Origin: JANWLD01 sp036278875 | GTDB lineage: Bacteria > Patescibacteriota > Saccharimonadia > Saccharimonadales > 2-12-FULL-41-12 | Length of the DNA stretch: 14,043 nt | NCBI GenBank assembly: GCA_036278875.1 | Contig: DASUKF010000035.1 | Location: 1-14,043 of the forward strand | Reading direction: 5' to 3' | Shown: piece by piece, positions 13,541-14,043 of the stretch | Numbering within the stretch: the stretch's first letter is position 1 | How the letters are laid out: each line of letters opens with the position of its first letter | Translations under genes and position numbers: made by a program | Notes under the pieces: model-generated | What the model saw: the letters and a program-made list of their open reading frames with translations, nothing else | Told to the model about the DNA's origin: nothing | The model's database searches: none

Positions 13541-14043
13541 ATGCGAATTAGAAACAAAAATAACCATAGCCATGGGTTCACTATACTTGAGCTGATGATA
13601 GCTACCACGGTATTCAGCTTCGTGCTTCTTGTCGCGAGCGTGGGAATAATAGCTATCGGCAGGGATTATTACAAAAGCCTTACTTCTGTAAAACTGCAGG
13701 AAACCACCCGTTCCGTGGTAGATGATATATCGAGCTCGCTTCAATTTTCTCAGACCGATGCAATATCATCCCATCTTTATGATGGCGGGGTCCCGGCAAC
13801 GGTAAAAGTCCGATGCTTTGGTTCCGACCGCTATAGATACATAATCAATCAGAAAGTTCAGAAAGTTACTGATCCTACTCACCCCGAACGATTCCACGCC
13901 CTATACCGCGACAAGCGTCCTTTCGAAAGCAGCTGTGATGCTAGCGGTAACTGGACTGACGGTACGGAATTGCTCGGTGATAATATGCGCTTGCTGCAGT
14001 TCGAAGTATCCAATTCCGACCCGTTCCAGGTAACTATAAGGGT
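13541..14043 (+). CDS. Minor type IV prepilin, 3' end cut by window edge
   Basis: The frame is open from ATG 13541 to the window end, giving 167 visible residues. The leader MRIRNKNNHSHG would be cut after Gly12, giving a mature start of FTILELMIATTVFSFVLLVA with Phe at +1 and Glu at +5, then a membrane helix to about residue 36. The visible globular part has C107 and C133 (approximate positions) and reads like a PilW/GspJ-type minor pilin. An in-frame stop (TAG, 13523-13525) rules out a longer N-terminus. The only ribosome-site-like element is a weak AGGG about 13 nt upstream. The gene runs away from the minus-strand gene at 13363. It is the fourth prepilin of the locus, and more minor pilin genes probably follow downstream. 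Confidence 0.85.
   Translation, partial: MRIRNKNNHSHGFTILELMIATTVFSFVLLVASVGIIAIGRDYYKSLTSVKLQETTRSVVDDISSSLQFSQTDAISSHLYDGGVPATVKVRCFGSDRYRYIINQKVQKVTDPTHPERFHALYRDKRPFESSCDASGNWTDGTELLGDNMRLLQFEVSNSDPFQVTIR

Noticed and set aside
13533..13595. ATG at 13533 opening a 20-codon frame before the last prepilin
   Set aside because: It is out of frame with the prepilin and has no ribosome site or recognisable product.
1..14043. Reassigned UGA codon (Gly) as in some CPR lineages
   Set aside because: TGA ends several genes at positions that fit family length and operon overlaps (pilN/pilO, pilD, the modular pilin), and no conserved glycine position uses TGA.
1..14043. CRISPR array, tRNA, rRNA, insertion sequence or transposase
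   Set aside because: No regularly spaced repeats, cloverleaf-like sequences, transposase motifs or terminal inverted repeats were seen on either strand.

Overview
The window carries most of a type IV pilus (T4P) locus from a monoderm bacterium. It most resembles the Candidate Phyla Radiation, probably Candidatus Saccharibacteria (TM7). That placement is inferred from remembered family resemblance, not from a search. Supporting points are: a compact pilM-N-O-B-T-C order with no secretin (pilQ), no recognisable pilP and no outer-membrane component; a PilB without the usual zinc-binding cysteines; 'GDTIVEVL'-type pilins; and a large surface protein of a kind I associate with Saccharibacteria. 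TGA acts as a normal stop at several gene ends (for example pilN/pilO and pilD), so the UGA-glycine code of Gracilibacteria/Absconditabacteria does not apply.

Layout. 1-2394 is the 3' part of a large cysteine-containing surface protein with two WVPGYW repeats and a beta-rich C-terminal region. A promoter at 2421-2448 then opens the assembly operon, all on the + strand: pilM (2509), pilN (3549), pilO (4286), a 78-residue membrane protein in the pilP position (4960), pilB (5216), pilT (7031), pilC (8103) and the likely major pilin (9405). The first four genes are coupled by TAATG or ATGA overlaps. The pilin has its own promoter (9334-9362) and strong ribosome site, and is followed by a clear intrinsic terminator (9908-9936). 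The prepilin peptidase pilD (9954) and a pair of overlapping minor prepilin genes (10815, 11621) follow, each unit with an extended -10 element only 7 nt before its ATG. A minus-strand gene for a membrane-anchored, possibly OB-fold protein (12791-13363) converges on the minor pilins. The 5' part of a fourth prepilin gene (13541) runs off the window.

How it fits together. PilD would cleave and methylate the four prepilins. PilM (cytoplasmic, actin-like) with membrane proteins PilN and PilO, and perhaps the 78-residue protein, would form the alignment complex. PilC is the membrane platform, PilB the extension ATPase and PilT the retraction ATPase. The locus therefore encodes an extendable and retractable pilus. 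The minor pilin at 11621 has an unusual modular, tyrosine/tryptophan-rich C-terminal extension and is the best candidate for a tip or adhesion subunit. The large protein at the left edge may be a cell-surface or pilus-associated partner.

I saw no tRNA, rRNA, CRISPR array, insertion sequence or sign of recent horizontal transfer. No stretch over 300 bases lacks a gene. The longest gene-free stretch is 13364-13540.
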